A stretch of 64,000 bases of DNA. Origin: Humisphaera borealis (GTDB lineage Bacteria > Planctomycetota > Phycisphaerae > Tepidisphaerales > Tepidisphaeraceae). The DNA is taken from assembly GCF_015169395.1 (NCBI RefSeq), contig NZ_CP063458.1:6076001-6140000 (forward strand), written 5' to 3'. The position numbers and the translations under genes are program-made. Within the stretch, counting starts at the first letter, position 1. Each line of letters begins with the position of its first letter. Positions 27,648-36,193 of this stretch are shown here, piece after piece. The notes below the pieces were generated by a model. The model had not been told where the DNA came from and searched no databases. It was given only the letters and a program-made list of their open reading frames with translations.

Positions 27648-28712
27648 ATGCCCAACAAACCTTTCAAGTTCCGATTCGCCAACGAGCTGGCCGGCGGGTT
27701 AATCCTGCTGGCCTTGCTGGTCATTGGCGTATCGCTGGCGATGAGCGGGCAGGTGCGCGAACTGTTTACGCGCCGTAGCACCATCACGCTCAACCTGCCG
27801 CCGGAGGGTTCGCTCGGTCTGAAGGAAGGTGCCGACGTCGTGATCCTCGGCACCCCGGTCGGGCGGGTGTCGGCGATCGACATCAAGGACAATGGCCGCA
27901 TGACCGCCAGCCTCAGCGTGCGGGCGGACTTCGTGCGGTTCATCTCGGCCGACACCAAAGCCGTCATCCGCAAGGCCCAGCTCATCGGTGACGCGTACGT
28001 GGAGATCCCGCGCAAGGACGGCCGACCGCTGCCGGAAACCGGGGCGACCATGGAAACGTCCGAAGACCGCGCCACTGCCGAACTGGCCGAAACCCTTCTC
28101 AACGACATCCGCGCCGAAGCACTCCCGGCGATCAAAAACCTCCGCGCCGCCGCCGAGGAATACACCAATCTCGCCAAAGACTTGCAGAACCCCGACGGCG
28201 ACCTCAAGCAAGCAATCGCGAACTTCAGCCGGATCGCCGCGGCCGCCGAGAAGGGTGACGGCGTGGTTGCCCGACTGCTGAATGACAAGGCGCTCGCCGA
28301 CCAGATCGCCCAGACCGGCCCGAAGGTGAATACCGCGCTCGACGAGACCAACGGCGTGCTGAAGCAACTGAACAAGACGTCAGCCGCACTGCCCGAGATG
28401 GCCGCGACCGCCAACGAACAACTCAAGCAGCTCCCGACGCTGATCAAACAGATGGAGCTGACGCTCGCCGAGGTGCAGGGGGTGCTGAAGGACCTGCAGA
28501 AGTCGACGAACCAGCTTCCGGACACGGTAAAGTCCATCAACCAGACGGTGCAGGGGCTACCGTCGCTGGTACTGCAGTCGCAGGAGACGATGCGCCAGAT
28601 GCAGCGGCTCGCCGAGAGCGTTCAGAAAAGCTGGCTGGTCGGCGGCGGGGGAAGCACCGAGTCCGACAGCTCGGGTCGAATCCCGCCCGACCGGATCGGA
28701 GGCCCGCGATGA
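27648..28712 (+). CDS. mlaD: MCE/MlaD-family substrate-binding protein
   Basis: The 354-residue protein has an uncleaved N-terminal anchor (ELAGGLILLALLVIGVSLAM, about 13-34). A single MCE domain follows (about 40-125: GSLGLKEGADVVILGTPVGR, then KAQLIGDAYVEI). The rest, to about 330, is predicted mostly helical (LLNDIRAEALPAIKNL, ANEQLKQLPTLIKQMELTL), as in MCE proteins that form long periplasmic barrels or needles. It is preceded by GAGAGGA at a good distance. The last codon overlaps the next ATG (ATGA). With mlaE it should form an inner-membrane lipid or hydrophobic-compound transporter; direction and substrate are not readable. Confidence 0.92.
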   Translation: MPNKPFKFRFANELAGGLILLALLVIGVSLAMSGQVRELFTRRSTITLNLPPEGSLGLKEGADVVILGTPVGRVSAIDIKDNGRMTASLSVRADFVRFISADTKAVIRKAQLIGDAYVEIPRKDGRPLPETGATMETSEDRATAELAETLLNDIRAEALPAIKNLRAAAEEYTNLAKDLQNPDGDLKQAIANFSRIAAAAEKGDGVVARLLNDKALADQIAQTGPKVNTALDETNGVLKQLNKTSAALPEMAATANEQLKQLPTLIKQMELTLAEVQGVLKDLQKSTNQLPDTVKSINQTVQGLPSLVLQSQETMRQMQRLAESVQKSWLVGGGGSTESDSSGRIPPDRIGGPR

Positions 28713-29962
28713 AGATGCGCCTGCTGAAACTACCTTTTAGCGCCTGCCCACAGGGCAGGGTTCTTCTCGCGGATGTTCGCGCCATCATGCCCAAAGAATC
28801 ACCACGGAGGCACGGAGACACGGAGGGCAACCCGATGAGGGAACGGAAGAAGCGGAATCCAGATTGCAGGATTCGAAATGAAGAGCGTGGAAAAAGCGTG
28901 CCTGTCTCCTGCGACGCGACGCACCTCATTCCTCATTCTTCATCCCCCGTTCTTCATCCTTCATTCGCATCTCCCTCCGTGCCTCCGTGCCTCCGTGGTG
29001 ATCTTCGCCGCATTCCATTGCTCATCACCGCGATGCTCGGCATCGTGGCGCTCGCGCTCTCCGGCTGCGGCGGACGGGTTGCTTTGGCTCCGGTGAAGGA
29101 TCTGGAGTTCACGCAATCCATGAACTCCGCCCGCGTCGCATTCGAGCGGGGTCAGATGGCGCAGGCGCTGTTGCTCTTCGAGCAGGCGATGCAGAAGGCG
29201 GCCGCACGCGACGATGCCGCCGACATCGGCGAGGCGGCTTACAACCTCGGCGTCTGCCTTTTTGACGACGGGAAGTTGAACAGGGCCGAATCGGTCCTGG
29301 AGACCGCGCGAATTGAACTCGCCCGCGCCGGCAGGCGAACCGTCGACGTCCGGCTGGTGCAGGCGAAGCTCGCCCGGCGAATCGGCGAATCGGCGAGAGT
29401 GAATGCGGCCGAGATTGCCGGGGAAGTCGCATCCGCCAAGGATGCAACCCAGGCGGAGAAAACCCAGGCGATCACGCTGCTGGCAGAGATCGACCTGGAC
29501 GCCGGGCGGGTCGAGGCCGCAGAAAAGCGGTCGGCCGAAGCGCGCCGGGCGTTGCCGTCGGCCGGGGTCTCTCCGCGGTCTCGCGACGCGATGGAAGCCG
29601 GCATCGTCGGGCTGGAAGGCAGAATCGCCGCCGCCCGCGGCGACCACGCCAAAGCGGCCGTGGCGTTCGACCGCGAGGCGACACTGGCGCAGTCGGGAGG
29701 GCTGTACGGGGAGATGTCGACCGCGCTGCTGGCGGCGGGGCGTTCGCACGAGTCGGCCGGTAACGCGCCGGCGGCGGCCGATCGCCTGTTCCGCGCCGCC
29801 CGCAGCCTGCTCGCCCAGGGCGACCGCCAGCGCGGATACGCCGCCGCCAAGGACGCCGCCATCGCCGCCGATCGCGCCGCCGACCCGGCGTTAGCCGCCC
29901 GTGCCCGCGAGTTGGTGAACGAGGGTTCGCCTGCCGGCAGTCCAGCGACCAAGGCGAGCTGA
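28709..29962 (+). CDS. TPR-like lipoprotein of the MCE cluster, N-terminus disrupted by a repeat
   Basis: The open frame starts with an ATG that overlaps the mlaD stop. Residues 1-105 are translated from an inverted-repeat element (RRHGDTEG, PCLRGD) and are unlikely as protein. A lipoprotein signal appears only at about residues 100-120: IPLLITAMLGIVALALSGCG, with lipobox L-S-G-C. The mature part (about 300 residues) is helical with TPR-like units (ARVAFERGQMAQALLLFEQA, AAYNLGVCLFDDGKLNRAE). True translation may start at ATG 29033, TTG 29018, or the coupled ATG if the repeat is tolerated. It may be the outer-membrane or periplasmic partner of the MCE cluster, analogous in position to MlaC/MlaB or YrbC-like genes, though not homologous. 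No further gene follows in the cluster. Confidence 0.78.
   Translation: MKMRLLKLPFSACPQGRVLLADVRAIMPKESPRRHGDTEGNPMRERKKRNPDCRIRNEERGKSVPVSCDATHLIPHSSSPVLHPSFASPSVPPCLRGDLRRIPLLITAMLGIVALALSGCGGRVALAPVKDLEFTQSMNSARVAFERGQMAQALLLFEQAMQKAAARDDAADIGEAAYNLGVCLFDDGKLNRAESVLETARIELARAGRRTVDVRLVQAKLARRIGESARVNAAEIAGEVASAKDATQAEKTQAITLLAEIDLDAGRVEAAEKRSAEARRALPSAGVSPRSRDAMEAGIVGLEGRIAAARGDHAKAAVAFDREATLAQSGGLYGEMSTALLAAGRSHESAGNAPAAADRLFRAARSLLAQGDRQRGYAAAKDAAIAADRAADPALAARARELVNEGSPAGSPATKAS
28801..29002. repeat. Inverted repeat, CACGGAGGCACGGAG family, copy 2 (long loop)
   Basis: The left end ACCACGGAGGCACGGAGACA continues CGGAGGGCAAC. The right end is CCCTCCGTGCCTCCGTGC then CTCCGTGGTGAT. The interior carries its own purine-rich (AACGGAAGAAGCGGAATCC) and pyrimidine-rich (CATTCCTCATTCTTCATC) stretches. 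It lies inside the open reading frame of the lipoprotein gene, just before the lipobox region. Confidence 0.85.
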
Positions 29963-30033
29963 CCCTTACCGACAGGCATGCTTCCTAGCCGCGTTCTGCT
30001 CCGCTTCTTCACACAGATTTATCAATTTTCGCG

Positions 30034-30063
30034 TTGACAGCGACCCACATCCGCAGGCATATT
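30034..30063 (+). promoter_or_regulatory. Putative sigma-70 promoter of the SnoaL-like gene
   Basis: A perfect -35 TTGACA (30034-30039) is followed after 18 bases by CATATT (30058-30063). The ATG of the gene lies 48 bases further. No operator-like dyad is seen. Confidence 0.45.
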
Positions 30064-30110
30064 GAACCCGAACTTTTAGCGAACTCTCTATCCTTCAACC
30101 GGAGCCTCGT

Positions 30111-30491
30111 ATGTCATTGCGCGAAGTCGGTAAGAAACTCGTCGAACTCTGCCGGAAGGGCCAGAATATTGATGCGATCACGCAGCTTTACTCCAAGGAC
30201 ATCGTCTCGGTCGAGGCGATCGAGGGACAGGGTATGCCGCGGGAGATGCGCGGGATCGACGCCGTGCTGGGCAAGGGCAAGTGGTGGTTCGAGAACCACG
30301 AGATCCACTCGGCCGAGGTCGGTAATCCGGTGTTCCACGGCAACGACCGGTTTGCCTGTGTGATGAAGTACGACGTCACTTTCAAGCCGGCCAATAAGCG
30401 GATGAAGATGGAAGAGATCGCGCTGTACACCGTCGCCGACGACAAGATCGTGCGCGAAGAGTTCTTCTACGACATGGGCGAGATGAAGTGA
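30111..30491 (+). CDS. SnoaL-like / NTF2-fold small protein
   Basis: The 126-residue cytoplasmic protein has the cone-shaped NTF2/SnoaL pattern: an N-terminal helix (MSLREVGKKLVELCRKG), QLYSKDIVSVEAIEGQG, GIDAVLGKGKWWFENHEIHS, then strands with DRFACVMKYDVTF and MKMEEIALYTVADDKIVREE. Acidic and aromatic residues line the presumed pocket. The family contains isomerases, dehydratases and many proteins with no known reaction. It is preceded by a plausible promoter and a CGGAGCC ribosome site. It seems to be a single-gene unit. Confidence 0.85.
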   Translation: MSLREVGKKLVELCRKGQNIDAITQLYSKDIVSVEAIEGQGMPREMRGIDAVLGKGKWWFENHEIHSAEVGNPVFHGNDRFACVMKYDVTFKPANKRMKMEEIALYTVADDKIVREEFFYDMGEMK

Positions 30492-30531
30492 GCGGCGTGA
30501 TCTGCAACTATTGTTAAGGCTGCTCGCGAAC

Positions 30532-30613
30532 GGGTGCCACGGGTCGCCGGTACGCCGGAGACCCGTGCCTGTCGGCCCGACTCGCGCACGGGTTCTGCGG
30601 ACCCGTGGCACCC
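30532..30613 (+). repeat. Double-hairpin element, GGGTGCCACGGGTC family, copy 2
   Basis: The first hairpin is CACGGGTCGCCGGTACGCCGGAGACCCGTG-like in structure: arms CACGGGTC and GACCCGTG. The second has arms GCACGGGTTC and GGACCCGTGG. The outer words GGGTGCCAC and GTGGCACCC pair with each other. It aligns over its length with the reverse complement of 19423-19509. Confidence 0.85.
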
Positions 30614-30665
30614 TACGCCGACAACTACTTTAAGAACTCCAGACCGCACGACCACCTCGGGTTTC

Positions 30666-30795
30666 GATTTAACACGAAGGAACGAAGGCACGAAGGTTCA
30701 CGAAGAAAATGTTGAGTCAGGGCTTTTGAAGCCTGTTCTGATCATCCGACTCTTCTTCGTGGCTCTTCGTGCCTTCGTGCCCTTCGTGTTAAATC
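30666..30795. repeat. Inverted repeat, CACGAAGG family
   Basis: The left arm reads GATTTAACACGAAGGAACG then AAGGCACGAAGGTTCACGAA. The right arm reads TTCTTCGTGGCTCTTCGTGC then CTTCGTGCCCTTCGTGTTAA. Arms are about 43 bases with a few mismatches and a loop of about 40 bases. The word structure parallels the CACGGAGG family. Confidence 0.88.
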
Positions 30796-31119
30796 CGAAC
30801 GCCAGACCACTTGGGATTGCGCAACTGCAGGTGGTTCAATTCGACGAGTTTCTAAGGGGGCTTGCCTAGAACGAGGGTACGTTTGCTTGACTGCGTTGCG
30901 AGGCACCGGAGTCTCCTTCATCTCACGAGAGCGCGGTAATGCCGCGTGCGGGGCCCGAAACGTGTGAAGCGAACCTGAAACGTTGTGAAGCTTGCTCGCA
31001 AGCTCGCGAGCGCCGCAAGTGAACAGTGACTTCTCGACGACTGCTCACCGGCAAGCTTGCCCCAGCGACTTTTCCACCGTGCGCTTGCCCTCGGGAGACA
31101 CTATTCGTCCAATGGGCGA

Positions 31120-32154
31120 ATGAAGCCCCATCGGCCGCAGACGCCCGTGACACCCGCCGCGAATCCGTCCCCGTTTGGCAAGAAGCCGTTCGTCAGCAAA
31201 TCGGGTCCGCGCTCGCCCGCGCCGCAGAATGGTCCTCGTCGCACGGATGGTCCCCGGTCGGGTCCACCCAGGTCGGGTCCACCGAGGACGGGACCGGCAC
31301 GGCCAGGCCCTCACCGCACCGGCGGGGCACCACATGCCGCGCGGCCCGGCGGGCCGGTTCGTTCAGGCAACGCCGGCCGTCAACCATCGGGGCCCGCGAC
31401 CGACTGGTCCGGCGTGGCCGAATGGTACGACCGCCTCGTCGGTGACGAGGGGAGCGAGTACCACCAGAAGGTGGTCTTCCCCGGCGTGCTGCGAATGCTG
31501 CAGGTACAACCGGCCGACGCCGTGCTGGATGTTGCCTGCGGGCAGGGGGCGCTGTGCCGGCTGCTGGAAACCAAGGGCGCAACCGTGACCGGGATCGATG
31601 CCGCCGAGCCCCTCGTCGAAATCGCCCGCCAGCGCGGGCCGACCTGTATCAAGTACCACACCGGCGACGCCCGCGAGATCGAGAAGATGCCGTTCATCGC
31701 CAGCGGCGCTTATGCGTCGGCGGCGTGTGTGCTGGCGATCCAGAACATCCACCCGATCGCGCCGGTGTTTACCGGCGTGGCGCGGGCATTGAAGCCAATG
31801 GGCCGGTTCGTGCTCGCAATGATGCACCCCTGCTTCCGCGGGCCCAAGGAGACGAGTTGGGGCTGGGAGGAAAAAGAAGGCGTCCAGTTCCGCCGGGTAG
31901 ACCGGTATCTCGTACCCCGCAAGACGCCGATCATCACGCACCCTGGCAGCGCACCGGACGTCTACACCTGGACATTCCACAAGCCGATCGAGGCGTACGT
32001 TCGCGCCCTGCGCGGCGCAGGCCTGCTGGTCGACGCGATCGAGGAATGGCCGAGCCACAAAACCAGCGAACCCGGCCCGCGTGCCGCCGCGGAGAACCAG
32101 GCGCGTACGGAGATCCCGATGTTCATGGCGATCCGGGCGGTGAAGATCGGATGA
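31120..32154 (+). CDS. Class I SAM-dependent methyltransferase with Pro/Arg/Gly-rich N-terminus
   Basis: The 344-residue product has two parts. Residues 1-100 are low complexity with repeated GP-x-R units (GPRSGPPRSGPPRTGPARPG), probably disordered and basic. Residues about 105-340 are a methyltransferase: VAEWYDRLVGDEGSEYHQK, motif I AVLDVACGQGALCRLL, motif II GIDAAEPLVEIARQRG, and a later FVLAMMHPCFRG. The methyltransferase domain alone would be about 240 residues, normal for the family. The ATG at 31120 is chosen because upstream codons fall in the repeat spacer; a later start is also possible. The basic tail may bind nucleic acid, which is inference. The substrate is unknown. Confidence 0.85.
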   Translation: MKPHRPQTPVTPAANPSPFGKKPFVSKSGPRSPAPQNGPRRTDGPRSGPPRSGPPRTGPARPGPHRTGGAPHAARPGGPVRSGNAGRQPSGPATDWSGVAEWYDRLVGDEGSEYHQKVVFPGVLRMLQVQPADAVLDVACGQGALCRLLETKGATVTGIDAAEPLVEIARQRGPTCIKYHTGDAREIEKMPFIASGAYASAACVLAIQNIHPIAPVFTGVARALKPMGRFVLAMMHPCFRGPKETSWGWEEKEGVQFRRVDRYLVPRKTPIITHPGSAPDVYTWTFHKPIEAYVRALRGAGLLVDAIEEWPSHKTSEPGPRAAAENQARTEIPMFMAIRAVKIG

Positions 32155-32166
32155 GGATTCGCCCCG

Positions 32167-32265
32167 ATTAACGGTCGCACCGCAGGTGCACTCCTCTGGA
32201 TACGTTAAGCCGTGCAGCGATTCGCTGGCCTTGAAGACGTGCACCTGCGGTGCGACCGCTAATCG
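32167..32265. repeat. Inverted repeat CGGTCGCACCGCAGGTGCA between convergent genes
   Basis: The 19-base arms CGGTCGCACCGCAGGTGCA (32173-32191) and TGCACCTGCGGTGCGACCG (32241-32259) are perfectly complementary, and the match extends outward (GATTAAC with CTAATC) with one mismatch. The loop is about 49 bases. Confidence 0.9.
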
Positions 32266-32285
32266 AAACACGCTGATCAAAACAC

Positions 32286-32316
32286 AATGGGCCTGCCGAT
32301 CGTCGGCAGGCCCATT
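32286..32316. terminator. Bidirectional hairpin terminator
   Basis: A perfect 14-bp stem AATGGGCCTGCCGA / TCGGCAGGCCCATT with loop TCG lies between the convergent ends of the methyltransferase and the beta-propeller genes. It is followed by GCGGTTT on the plus strand and preceded by A-rich sequence that would be T-rich on the minus strand. Confidence 0.75.
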
Positions 32317-32369
32317 GCGGTTTAGCAGTATGGTGGTCACAGGCTGAAAACCTGTGCTACGGCGTTCGA

Positions 32370-34868
32370 TCAGACGAACGACTGCCACACCAGGCTCAGT
32401 GCGGTGTTATTGCCTTCGTCGCTCTCGGCGAACGCGTTGGCGGGGTCAACGTCCACGCCGAGCTGGTACTGGCCGACGGCCAGGTTGCCGGGCAGGGTGG
32501 CGCTGAACTTGACCGTCTTGCTCTTGCCCGGGGCCAGGCTCAGCTTCTGGGTGGTGGTCACCAGGACGGTGCTGCCGTCGTTGACCACGCCGGCGTCGGT
32601 CACGACCAGCGTGATCGGAACCAGATCGTTGAACGTGGTGTTGCCGTTGTTCTTGATCGTCGCGGTCGCCGTGATCGGCAGACCCGCCGTCAGACGGCTC
32701 GGCTTGGAGACGACCGTCGGCTGCAGGTCGCGGAACGGCGGCTGAATCAGCGTCGCGGCGACCGTCGAGCCGGTGTTGTTGGTCTCGTTGCTCTCGGCGA
32801 TCGTGTTGGCGGTATCGGCTTTGATGAGCAGGAAGAAGTTGCCGTTGATGTCGTTGGGGAACGTGAATTTCAACGCCGCCGCGATCGACTTGGTCGGCTT
32901 GAGCTTCTTGACCAGCTTGCTGATGGTGCCGAGGGTGGCATCGCCGGCGTCGAGCGTCCCGTCTGCCGACGTGTAGACCTTAAACTCGACCGTCTTGTTG
33001 GTGAGGGTACCCGGGCCGTTGTTCTGAAGTTTCCACTTCAAAGCGCCCTTGGCACCGCCGATGTAAGACGCCTTGGTCTTGCCCGGCTTGACGATCACCA
33101 GGTCCGGGCCGTTCGGATCGCCGATCGCCAGGGTGAAGGTTCCGAGGCTGGTGCCACCGGCGATGGCGTTACCGGCGGCGTCCTTGATCGCGCCGGCGGT
33201 GGTGGTGACGGTGTACAGGCCGGTGTCGTTGGTGTTAATGCCCGAGGGGAACGCGACCGAGTAAGTCGCGACCGCCGACACACCGGTACCGACCACATTG
33301 ACCAGCGTAGCGGTTTGGGCACTGCCGCCGGCCTTGGTGACCGTCAGATTTCCGACCGTCACGGTGTTCAGGCCGACGTTGTCGGCGAGGTTGACCGTGA
33401 ACTGGAAGGTGGTCGCACCCGGCGTGGCCGACTCGGCCGATCCGACGGTTGCGGTGGGCAGGGTGCTATCGCTGCCACCACCACCGCCGCCGCCACCGAT
33501 GCCCGGACTGTCGGACAGGAAGATGTCCGACTTGCCGTTTGTATCACCCGTGCTGATGTCGCTGGCGTCGGAGGTGAAGACGACGAAATCGCCGTTGCGG
33601 CTGATGAACGGATCGAAGCTGCGGCCGTTGGCGGCGGCACCGCTGGTGTTGATACTCACCAGCGAGATCGGCCCGCGGACCAGGTCGCGGAGGAACACGT
33701 CCTCGCGGCCGTTGGTGTCGCCGTTGATGATGTCGCCCGCCGTGCTGCTGAAGCTCGCGAACGAGCCATCCTGCGACAACGCCGGGAACTCGCTGAAGCC
33801 GCCGGCGCTATTGGTGCCGAAGCGGTTGATGCTCAGCAGCGTGGTCGTGTTGGTCTGGGTGTCACGCAGGAAGACGTCAGAGTTGGCGTTGCCGTCATTG
33901 GACACCAGGTCGGTCGCCTTGCTCTGGAAGGTCACGAACCGTCCATCGCCGCTGATGGAGTTCGAGTCCGAACTGGCGTTGCCGCTGGCGCCGGCCGGGG
34001 TCTGGCTGATCAGGGCGGTGGTGCCGGTCTGCAGGTCGCGGACGAAGGTGTCGCGGGCGTTGTTGGTGTCGCCGCTGGCGACCATGTCCGAAGAGTCGGA
34101 CCGGAACGCGATGTAACGCCCGTCCGAGCTGATCCAGGAGTCGAACGACTGGCTGTTGCCGGCCGCAACGTTGCCCGAGTTGACGCTGATCAGCTTCGTC
34201 GCGTTCGGGGCCAGGCCGAACACGGTTGTGCTGCCCATGTTGCGAACGAACACGTCGTTGTTGTCATTGCCGTCGATGCCGGCGTTCAGGTTGGCGGCGA
34301 AGCTGGTGAACGACACCAGGCTGCCGTCCTTGGAGATGGTCGGCTCGCTGGAGCTGCCCCCGGCAAAGGTGCTCGTCGTGCCGCTGCGGGCACTGACCAG
34401 TTCGATCGCGCCGGTGGCGATGTTGTAGCGGAAAATGTCGTTGTGATTCTGGGTATCGCCGCTGATCAGGTTCGTTGCGCGGCTCACAAACGCGACGTAG
34501 GTGCCATCGGCGTTGATGACAGGCTGCGTCGAGTCCTTGTTGCCGCCTTCACCGGTCGTCGGGTTCTTGCTGACCATGACCGTGGTGCCGGTGTTCCGAT
34601 CGCGAAGGAAGATGTCCTTGTGACCGTTGGTGTCATTGGCGACCAAGTTTGTCGCGAAGCTGCTGAAGACGACATAGCGCCCGTCAGAGCTGACCGACGC
34701 CTCGGCCGAGTCGCCGTTGGCAGCCGCTCCGCCAATGCCGACGCTCACCAGGCCCACGGCAAACAGGCGGCGGTCTTCCAGCGCCTCGGTGATGCTGCGC
34801 TGAACGCGCTTCCGGGACTTGGTCTCAAGACGTGAGCGACTGGTAGAAACCTTCATGCGACTGATCAT
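32370..34868 (-). CDS. Surface protein: LEDRRLF sorting motif, TolB/PD40-type beta-propeller, CARDB repeats
   Basis: The 832-residue protein has a basic N-terminus (SRSRLETKSRKRVQRSITEA) and the sorting motif ALEDRRLFAV near residue 30, a Phycisphaerae variant of LEPR-XLL. Residues about 50-470 are seven or so repeats of about 60 residues built on SSDGRYVVFSSFATNLV-ND-NG-DIFLRD, as in TolB/WD40-like PD40 propellers. A beta-sandwich at about 475-590 (TFQFTVNLADNVGLNTVTVG) and two CARDB-type domains (DLVIVKPGKTKASYIGGAKG; DLQPTVVSKPSRLTAGLPI) follow. It is expected outside the cell. The start at 34868 is supported by GGAGAG seven bases upstream. Confidence 0.9.
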   Translation of the reverse strand: MISRMKVSTSRSRLETKSRKRVQRSITEALEDRRLFAVGLVSVGIGGAAANGDSAEASVSSDGRYVVFSSFATNLVANDTNGHKDIFLRDRNTGTTVMVSKNPTTGEGGNKDSTQPVINADGTYVAFVSRATNLISGDTQNHNDIFRYNIATGAIELVSARSGTTSTFAGGSSSEPTISKDGSLVSFTSFAANLNAGIDGNDNNDVFVRNMGSTTVFGLAPNATKLISVNSGNVAAGNSQSFDSWISSDGRYIAFRSDSSDMVASGDTNNARDTFVRDLQTGTTALISQTPAGASGNASSDSNSISGDGRFVTFQSKATDLVSNDGNANSDVFLRDTQTNTTTLLSINRFGTNSAGGFSEFPALSQDGSFASFSSTAGDIINGDTNGREDVFLRDLVRGPISLVSINTSGAAANGRSFDPFISRNGDFVVFTSDASDISTGDTNGKSDIFLSDSPGIGGGGGGGGSDSTLPTATVGSAESATPGATTFQFTVNLADNVGLNTVTVGNLTVTKAGGSAQTATLVNVVGTGVSAVATYSVAFPSGINTNDTGLYTVTTTAGAIKDAAGNAIAGGTSLGTFTLAIGDPNGPDLVIVKPGKTKASYIGGAKGALKWKLQNNGPGTLTNKTVEFKVYTSADGTLDAGDATLGTISKLVKKLKPTKSIAAALKFTFPNDINGNFFLLIKADTANTIAESNETNNTGSTVAATLIQPPFRDLQPTVVSKPSRLTAGLPITATATIKNNGNTTFNDLVPITLVVTDAGVVNDGSTVLVTTTQKLSLAPGKSKTVKFSATLPGNLAVGQYQLGVDVDPANAFAESDEGNNTALSLVWQSFV

Positions 34869-35346
34869 TGGGCGGCTCTCCGCGAAAAAAGGGGACTTGA
34901 ACTGACAGCTTTCGAATCTGCTGCCAGCATCGGCAGACTTTTACACAGATTGGTTATCGGCCGAACAACTACGAAAGGTGGAATCCGACCTGTCCTGCCT
35001 TGCACAACCAGCAGAACGCCGAAATATACCCCACGGTTCGACGTCCGGCGTTTATCGGCCGTGGGATGACCGTCAGGGAGCAATGGTTTTTCCGTAAGAC
35101 GATGGTGGACAATCCCTTATCGGACTTAAAAGTCGTCGGCTGACACTCGCCGGGCACACCGAACAGCCTTGGCGGCAACTTCCTGTCGTGCCGACATGGC
35201 CACCTGCGATCCATAACTGTTGCCCAGTTTGACAATTCGCCCCAGTTTCAACAAGGCAAATCGGGCCGCTTCACTAAAGAGATACGATTGCTCGCCGAAG
35301 CCAAGCCCCTCACTTACGCTTCTATCGATGGGGTTGAGGTTCAGGT
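34869..35346. other. 478-bp spacer without recognisable gene
   Basis: The stretch lies between the start of the beta-propeller gene and the end of the Nudix gene, both on the minus strand. It is less GC-rich than its neighbours. Its short frames show no family signature, and I see no strong hairpin or repeat. The minus-strand promoter of the propeller gene probably lies in its left part. Confidence 0.5.
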
Positions 35347-36183
35347 TTAACGACCAACCAGGATTCCAGGCGCATCGCCGTTGGCACCAGCGAACCAGCC
35401 TTCTCCCCACGCCGCCCGTCCCTGGAGCAGGAGTGTTGCAATCGCGATCGGTGTGAACTCCCCGGCAACGCCACTTGCCTGGACGGCGGCTTTTACGGCC
35501 GCAGGTTCGGCGGGAATCGCGACAACGTCCCGATGCTCGGCCTGATCGAGCTGCAATTCGACCTGGCCCCGCGAAAGCAATGTCTCAACCCCAAAAATGA
35601 GCTCCGGCTGTCGCAGGCGGGCGTCTTCGGCCAGGCCGATCAGGCGCATTGAGACGATATCCGACGCTCCGACGCGAACTTCCTCGTGCAATTCACGTCG
35701 AACTGCGGCGAAGACGTCGGGAGCGTCTCTTTCGCCATCGCCACTGCCATCGTCCGGTTCGAGCGTTCCCGAAAACGGATGCACCCGCCCCGGGTAGTAC
35801 GCCACCCGCTCATTCCGCCGGCCCAGAAGCAGCCAGCCGTCGGCGGTCAGTAGCGCCGGACTCAGGCCGATCGGATTGGCCAGCACGCCGGGCCCGTACT
35901 GATCGGCCAGTTCCGGGTGAGAGACATTGGTCCCCCAGAACGATTTGTAGCTGGTACGAGACATCCCGATCCGCACGCCGGCGGGCGAGACGTCGAACGA
36001 TTCGAGGCGGCACATCGGGCCGTCGAAGAGGGTGCGGTTGGGGACGGCCAGTGCGGCGGACCAGGCGGCATCGATGACGGACTGGACGGCGTTCGATGGG
36101 GCGAAGCTGCTTTCGATCAGGTGCGCGATCACCTCGTGCGATGACCAGTCGCCAGCAACCCTGATGGAGAGTGATGATTGCAT
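35347..36183 (-). CDS. Nudix hydrolase-like protein (NUDT22-like)
   Basis: The 278-residue protein has a C-terminal Nudix-type domain with a loose Nudix box: HPFSGTLEPDD near residue 135, an insert rich in Asp/Gly, then VFAAVRRELHEEVRVGASDI (about 158-177) with the conserved R-E-x-x-E-E. Before it come YKSFWGTN and LANPIGLSPALLTADGWLLL with GRRNERVAYYPGRVHPFSG, a pattern I recall from NUDT22-like UDP-sugar hydrolases. The N-terminal 90 residues are not recognised. The spacing between the box glycine and the RE-x-x-EE helix is longer than the classical 23-residue motif, so activity is uncertain. It probably acts in the cytoplasm on a nucleotide sugar. Confidence 0.75.
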   Translation of the reverse strand: MQSSLSIRVAGDWSSHEVIAHLIESSFAPSNAVQSVIDAAWSAALAVPNRTLFDGPMCRLESFDVSPAGVRIGMSRTSYKSFWGTNVSHPELADQYGPGVLANPIGLSPALLTADGWLLLGRRNERVAYYPGRVHPFSGTLEPDDGSGDGERDAPDVFAAVRRELHEEVRVGASDIVSMRLIGLAEDARLRQPELIFGVETLLSRGQVELQLDQAEHRDVVAIPAEPAAVKAAVQASGVAGEFTPIAIATLLLQGRAAWGEGWFAGANGDAPGILVGR

Positions 36184-36193
36184 CTGTTCCGGT

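Larger units (their letters stand above)
30492..31119. other. 628-bp spacer made largely of two inverted-repeat elements
   Basis: The spacer holds a GGGTGCCACGGGTC double hairpin (30532-30613) and a CACGAAGG inverted repeat (30666-30795). The remainder (30800-31119) has small GCAAGCTTGC-type words (CTTGCTCGCAAGCTCGCGAG, GGCAAGCTTGCC) but no gene that I can support. Start codons upstream of 31120 that extend the methyltransferase frame lie in this repeat-rich part and were not used. Confidence 0.6.
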
